Shown here: positions 58,028 through 64,000 of the stretch, piece after piece
Layout of the letters: each line of letters opens with the position of its first letter
How positions within the stretch are numbered: the first letter of the stretch is position 1
From: Carallia brachiata
Lineage: Eukaryota > Streptophyta > Magnoliopsida > Malpighiales > Rhizophoraceae
Direction: 5' to 3'
Assembly (NCBI GenBank): GCA_021464245.1
Contig: JADCRB010000003.1
Location: 314,705-378,704, forward strand
DNA: 64,000 bases
The notes under the pieces: generated by a model
The model's input: only the letters and a program-made list of their open reading frames with translations
What the model was told of the DNA's origin: nothing
Databases searched by the model: none
Made by a program: the position numbers and the translations under genes

Positions 58028-60409
58028 GAATTTCATTCGTTTGTACTTTCTTGTCATTTATGTAGGGAATGAGAGAAAATTTTCCATTTTTGTATTTTGG
58101 ATGGTTTCCTAACCTAACAGATTCCTACGTTACAAATGTGCAAGCAATGAAATGTGTCGGTATATGATCTTCTGATACATTTTAGATTGATTTACTCGTA
58201 AAATCACACGTTGGATGCCGTAAAAGCTGTCTTCTGGGCACTGAGGTCAAGTTCAACCGCTGAGAATGATAAAAAGCCTCCGTAATATTTGATAGCCTGT
58301 CCATTAATGTAGAAAGCCTAGCCCTATCGCAGCAAGGAACAAGCTCCGCCCATGATTTAATTTCTTGTTGCAAATTCCTTGTGTTTGTAGAGAAGAACCC
58401 CAAAAAAAATATAAAAAAGGCTGATGAAAGAGAGAAAATAGCAGGTGAGAAATGTTTTCGGGGAAAGAAATGCTGGCGTGGCCATTGGAATCAGACATCA
58501 CCGCTTAGCATTCAAGGGAAAGGTGGGTCAACAACGGTCCGTTAAAGAGTATTGAGACTCAATTTAGTAGTGTTAACAGTTGGATGGTCTCAAGATTGTG
58601 CTTAGCGGTGCTCAAACACTTGAGGGCTCTCATTTGAACCGAAATGCTTCTACCCAATTAGATTACACCATTAGTGGTTACCCGCTCCTTAACCAAATTG
58701 AATCACACCGCCCTTCTATGAAGTATAAACACGAGCACTGTAACACAGACACAGCATGATATAGATACGGTGACATACTAACTTAAAAAATGTTAAGATA
58801 CAGATACAATTTGGACACGACAATATATATATATATATACGAAAAAAATTAAATTTATAAAATTAAATTTTGTATACGTGAAAAAAAATTGAATTTATAA
58901 AAATTTTGTACGTCATATATACATTTTTGAGTAATTTTATAAATTTTATTAACTTAAAAATATTTAAAAATATATTGTTATAGTTGTTATAAGTTTTATA
59001 AATTTTTCATTTAAAGAATATATTGTAAGATTTTTTACTTTTTGTTATAAAGTACCCAAATAAACATATAAGATTTGGTAATTAATTTGATTTTTTTTGT
59101 GAAATTTAAAAATAATTCGAAATCTGATCGTTTTAAAAGTTATTAACAATTGACAACATTAAATTATAATTTTTTAAATTTTTTTATTTATTAAAAATAA
59201 TTATAAAAATATTAGAACGTATCCATGACGTGTCAGATATTTATACTCTCTGTGTCTCAATTTTTCTAAAATAATTTTTTTTATAAATACTTTTTATTAT
59301 ATCCAACACATGTTCACCATATATCTATGTCACATACGTTTTCGACATGTAGTACTTTTTATTTCCAAAGTGTCGTGCTTCCAAGCCGCCCTTAATTTGG
59401 ATTACTGGACGACGACTACCGACAACCTCGCTGAAGTGGGACCCAATAGCAAATGGCAATCGTGGCATATCTTTGCTGCGGTCTTTGTTTTGGGCTTTTG
59501 TTTGGATTACTGGACAGTTGGACTTCATATTGGGCCTTTAGGACCCGTTATTTCCAGATAAACTTTTTCCGTCCGCTTGATGAAAATTTGTTTCAATAAA
59601 CTCTTCCATTAAAATTTACCAAAAAAAAAAAAAAAAAAACTCTTCCATTAAATGGGATTGTTTTTTAGCAACCCCCCCCTCCCCAAAAAAAAGGGAATTG
59701 GTTTTTCTGATCTACGTACAACTCTGTTTCTTCTTTCTTTTTTTATTATTTTCTTTTTCCTTCTTTTCTTTCTTCTTTCTTTCGTAGAGGAAATCATAAA
59801 TTGAAAGTGTGCAACTACCTTCTTCGTTTCAAAGAAACAAATTTTAGTTGTACCGAAAAAGAAATTATTAGGGGTTCTAGATTTTTTTTTTCAAACAATT
59901 ATTGGTTATTCTATATTACAATTTGGTTAAAATAGACTTTGCACGCAATTTTCTCACATGATAAAATTTTTATTTTTGATTTCCTTTACCAATTGAAGAT
60001 TGACTTTATAACTCATAATTGCAATAATCTTCTTTTTATCTTTTGTAAGAGAATTTACAATCCATATCTAACATACAAAAAAACCATTTTGTGACTCCTG
60101 CAGAAATTTAATTTGCAATATGCGTGTACGCATATGTGTAGAATCACAACTTTTTATTGGATAAATCATTATAAATTTTTTTTTAAAAAAAAAAAAGAAA
60201 AGAAGAAGAAGAAGAAATTTCGTAAGATATCATGTAAACAAGAAACAAGCTTTAATTGTCATCACAACTAGCAAATGTTTTAGAATTATTCTCAAAGCTC
60301 AGCCAATCGAGGTGTCATATACACGAAGCTTATCCCTTTGAATTATTATGTAACTGATTATTAACGTACTTTTTTCCCCACTTTATCTTCAGATTTTGAC
60401 TAATATATA
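58028..60409. other. Spacer inside unit 2
   Basis: Corresponds to 52203-54492, including the decayed MITE and the repeated TTTGGATTACTGGAC. It has an extra poly-A insert near 59620-59640 bracketed by two copies of AAACTCTTCCATTAAA (near 59597 and 59638), which looks like another short poly(A) insertion with a target duplication. Confidence 0.45.
58720..59350. mobile_element. Decayed MITE related to the 1.8-kb element, copy 2
   Basis: Same element as at 52.9-53.5 kb but more complete: AACACGAGCACTGTAACACA near the left end and TATGTCACATACGTTTTCGA near the right, with an AT-rich core. Copy 1 shows many small deletions relative to this copy. Confidence 0.4.
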
Positions 60410-62342
60410 TTACTGAGGGCACTCTGGGGGAAGGATAGGAAATCTAGGCCTATCAAGGCAATAATCATAAGTCAGGTACTTGTTTCTCACATTCTCGTAT
60501 GCCTTCTGCTGGTTGGGGTCAAGTTTCCAAAATTTCTCAGCATTCCACCAGTACCCAGAAGAATAACACGGCTGGATGGTGGAAATTTGTGCTGGGCAGC
60601 CACTAATGTCGAATCCCTGGAAATGAGCTTGGAATGGTGCATGGCTCCAATTAGTCTTTGTTTGGCCCCCATCTGTGGCCCAACTATCTCCGTCCCATAA
60701 GCTTGCCTCTATCTGCATTGGCTGCGTTGGATAGTTGACCCCAATATCTGTATTGTTCTTGAACACTCTTATGGGAACATTGTCCACATAAAATCTGAAA
60801 CCTCCACATAAATTTGAAGCAACAGAAACATATTTTTTGTCAGAAAATCTTGCTAGAGATATTTATATATATTCTTGAGGAGAGTTAAACTCGTATAAAA
60901 AGAAAAAAGAACTATAGTGTGAGTTTTTAACCAACAAAATTAGTGACTATTTGATTTAATACTTAAGGTCGATTAGAGATATAGAAAGATGAACAAGTTA
61001 CAAGTATAAAAAGCGAGTGAGAGAGAGGGAGAGAATTCCATACACAATCTGATGTTGATTCCAGAGGATTTTGTAAGTGTGGAAATCTGCAGTGGGGTCA
61101 AACCAGAGATGAATTCTTTGCTCTCTATTTCCTCGTCCGTTTGCAAACACATTTGTTTGTAATGTGATTGGCTTCCCTTCTTTATTGCCCAGGAACTCAA
61201 AGTCAAGCTCGTCGTGATTGTTACCTTGTGAAGTTAGCTGCCAATGATTCCATTGAATAACAAGTCAAAACCCAGGCATTTTCTACCAATTAATGCAATA
61301 TTTTTTTAAATAGTAAGTGCAAGATACGTATATATACTTACATAGAAAGCGGTGACAACTCCGGCAGAATCGTTTCCTGGTAGCTTTATGCTTAGATGAA
61401 TGAATCCAGAGCCAAAGGTTTGCTTGGATCCAAATCCAGCTCCTACAATTCATATTCAACTAATCACCGGGGTACTATGAAAAGAATTATGTGAAAGCAC
61501 TAAACAAATAAAGAAAAATTGAATGATTCGAAAATCATAGTGGCCAATCAATGTCGTTGAGGATGTATTAGTCAATTACCTTATATTAGGCATTATAAAA
61601 TTGTTGGCTTTTAATCAAGGAAAAATGTACCTGTACTTGGTCTAGTTACATTTTTCTCGAAAAAAAAAAACAAGAAGAAGAAGAAGAAGAGAATCGGCTA
61701 TAAGGAAGCCCTACAGTCCTATTTCAAGAGCGTGACCCCTTATTTCAAGGACATGAGTCGTACTCAAATCCTTAATCAATCTTATAAAATATTTGCATTA
61801 TGTTTGACTTTTTCGTGCTTCCTTGTCATATGGCATATCGTATCTCATCTAAATTGTAAGTTCATTAAGAAATGTTTATTTCCATCTCCATCATAAAATT
61901 TTAAATAAAACTGTTTATTAATTTTACTCATTTTTTATATAAATATTACTTATTTATAATTTTATATCATACAAATTTATTTTTTTTATTTTTTATTTCA
62001 AGTAAAACTGACTTATTATGAGATATAAAATTATAACTAAATTATAGTAAAAAAAGTAAGTAGAATTAGAAATAGCATAAAATACAACAATGCTTTTAAT
62101 CCTCATAAATTTTGTTTGTCAAAGCCCAAACAAAGAAGGAATTAAGAGGAGAAGAAGAAATAACCAGAATATTTGTCCATGGAGAGCTGAGCTTCTCTCC
62201 CTTGATTAAGTAACAGAAAGTGATCATATCCCCAAGCAATATCATAGTTTTGATTGAAGCAAATATTGTCACCCATTTTATTACTAGCAAGCACCTTAAC
62301 AAGCAGCAAGAATGCAATGAAACAACGCAGAGAAAAGCCCAT
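60410..62342 (-). CDS. Xyloglucan endotransglucosylase/hydrolase (XTH), copy 2 (285 aa)
   Basis: Minus-strand exons 62342-62165, 61442-61342, 61237-61044 and 60794-60410 join in frame with GT-AG borders to 286 codons. XTHs are secreted GH16 enzymes that cut and rejoin or hydrolyse xyloglucan in the cell wall. A hydrophobic signal peptide (residues 1-20, [13 protein letters not shown]) comes first. The catalytic motif HDELDFEF is at 101-108, with Glu103 as nucleophile and Glu107 as acid/base; the usual Ile is Leu here. The FLGN after it is followed by KEG, so the frequent N-glycosylation site (N-x-S/T) there is absent. The C-terminal XET region has the expected Cys residues (SGCP, QPC, YDYC, PEC). 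An in-frame ATG 11 codons upstream (62375) would lengthen the signal peptide; MGFSL is preferred because copy 1 shares it. Confidence 0.9.
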
Positions 62343-62712
62343 TATGGGGAACACTAAGACACTGCTAGCAGGCAACTACAAGAGCTACTAGCATTATATG
62401 TATGTGTATTTAAATCAAGGGCCAGCTTTAAGCTTCATAGGAACCATACGAAAGAGCAAAAAGTGTGTGAATTATCAACAGTTATCGACTTTTCCTGACG
62501 CTAGTGACCTCTCCATGCTATTCTGATAACAAACCCCAATCATTATACTTTTTTCTTGTGGGAAGCAACCTCCAGGGAAGATGACTACCATTTGAAGCAT
62601 AATTTTCTGCTGACGATAATAATAATTAGCTGGCCAAAGGTCTTTGATTTGCTTAATTTTGCTTGTCGTTAAACCATATGCAATTTTTTCTTTGGTCTAT
62701 GAGGAGCTCCAT

Positions 62713-64000
62713 TAGACCGTGAATTACACAGTAATTTACATAATAGAGGTAGTTTACTTATTCCCATAAATCCCATATATTCAAGATTAAAACTTACAAA
62801 CTTGCTAAACTGTTGTAATATAAACATGTGCCCACATCAAAATTGGAGTATTCTTGCGGTGTATCTTAATTGGCTTGGACGCACGTTGTTCAAACAGCTC
62901 TTTTGGCTTAATTTTGTTCAAAATTCAGTGATGAATTTCCATGGGGGACGCCATTAATATATGTCTTGCATGTTTAAAACAAGAAAATCATATTTCGTTT
63001 TTTTGGGGTAGGTTTTCCCTTGTACGTTGCTATTGTATAAGCTCATCCTTCCAAGTTCCAGTATTGGGGGTCCAAAAGATACAACCATTAAAGATATTAT
63101 CTTTGTTATCCTTGCATGTTTATTACATGGAGTCATACGAATATCTGGCAATGGTATTGCACCTCTTAGTTGGCATTACATCACAATCTTTGAATTTCTG
63201 CAACTATACACGCATTGTTAGGCTAAAAAGTTGTAGCATGATAGCCCCACCATAACCAATTACATTTATATATCTTTAAATTATATATGATGAATCAACG
63301 CAGGTTGGATTTTCTCCTGGCATATATGTTCCAAAACATTTTAATCCCAACATAAACGCACGGAGTCTCTGGGGAGAATATCTCAATTGTTGAGACTTAA
63401 GAATTTTATTTTATAAGTTTTGAATTCTAAATTTAAGAAGGAGGTGTGGTATTTATGAAAATGAATAAGAGTATTACTTCTATTTTATAACTCACGGTCC
63501 AACGAATCTTCTAATGGACTAAAAAAAATAAACACACAAACAAGGCCCTAATCAAACCAACATAATTTTATGTTTTTTTTTTTTGGGAAAAAACAACGAA
63601 AATTATAGTAATTGTTCTTACTACTATATATATTGTTTATACACAAAATTGAAGTCTATGTTTAGACCCCCATACATGGATTTTGGCTTTGTGTATATGT
63701 ATGCTAATAGGCATCCACAGACACCCAAAGTCTTGGGGGTTTTGCTTTTGTTGCTACATAGCCGGAATGACTTCAGGTGGCTGTGTATTAGACACATCCT
63801 ACGACCCAAGACCCCATTTCCCTCCTAGGCATGAGTGAATTATTGCATAGCACCCATCAAGAGAATAACATTGAGCTAATATTTAATGGGCTAATTTTCA
63901 CAGAAACAAACGTCCTCAGTTGTTTCATATTTTCTTGAGATGATTAATTATTACAGTATAAACTTAATAAATCTGCCTATCTTGCTATTCAGAAGGGTAC
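62713..64000. other. Unique intergenic DNA after the duplication
   Basis: The first part, with 62343-62712, is the native upstream region of XTH copy 2. Short frames at 62941-63255 and 63583-63828 have no recognisable domains. Nothing else is identified to the window end. Confidence 0.45.

Larger units (their letters stand above)
56766..62712 (+). repeat. Tandem duplication, unit 2 (about 5.95 kb)
   Basis: This is the direct repeat of 50936-56764, with the same gene order and strands. It is slightly longer because of small insertions, mainly in the AT-rich spacer (58740-59350) and an extra poly-A insert near 59620. After 62712 the sequence is unique again. Confidence 0.95.

Overview
The window is nuclear DNA from a flowering plant, almost certainly a core eudicot. 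It is AT-rich, its genes carry GT-AG introns, and it holds plant-only families (WRKY, VQ, GeBP, BAHD, XTH) plus SINEs, MITEs and a decayed plastid tRNA piece. I suspect a Citrus relative, but that is an impression I cannot prove from the sequence.

Layout. 0-7 kb is intergenic: a Mutator-like MITE with 9-bp target duplications, microsatellites and a branched-hairpin repeat. At 7.3 kb is an intronless VQ-motif gene with a palindromic W-box pair upstream. 8-11 kb is a patchwork of repeats (plastid trnI fragment, tRNA-like SINEs, a 0.5-kb inverted-repeat element). 12.3-13.7 kb holds a small three-exon gene with internal tandem repeats. At 16.1-17.0 kb a poly(A) retroposon sits between perfect 12-bp target duplications. 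19-22.9 kb is a receptor-like kinase gene with a long leader and leader intron. 23-32 kb is repeat-rich and contains an old, diverged non-coding tandem duplication. 32.4-34.6 kb (minus) is a group IIc WRKY gene. 36-42 kb is intergenic. 42.7-44.2 kb is a probably plastid-targeted coiled-coil protein of unknown function. 45.6-46.7 kb (minus) is a GeBP-type DNA-binding protein gene whose 5' reading frame is broken. 47.9-49.5 kb is a BAHD acyltransferase.

50.9-62.7 kb is a direct tandem duplication of about 5.8-5.9 kb. Each unit holds a four-exon gene of unknown function on the plus strand and a four-exon XTH gene on the minus strand. The junction carries a single N. The unknown-gene copy and the XTH copy next to the junction have shortened native upstream DNA, and these same two copies show damage: XTH copy 1 is frameshifted, and copy 2 of the unknown gene has lost the start codon used by copy 1. 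This fits either a real tandem duplication decaying after promoter loss, or two haplotypes joined in the assembly.

The genes do not form one pathway. The defence or stress-type regulators (VQ, WRKY IIc), the kinase, and the cell-wall or acyl enzymes (XTH, BAHD) look like an ordinary mixed plant neighbourhood. I found no convincing new multi-gene system. The most informative signals are the duplication with paired decay, the GeBP frameshift, and several target-primed retroposon scars, two of which are almost only a poly(A) tail.
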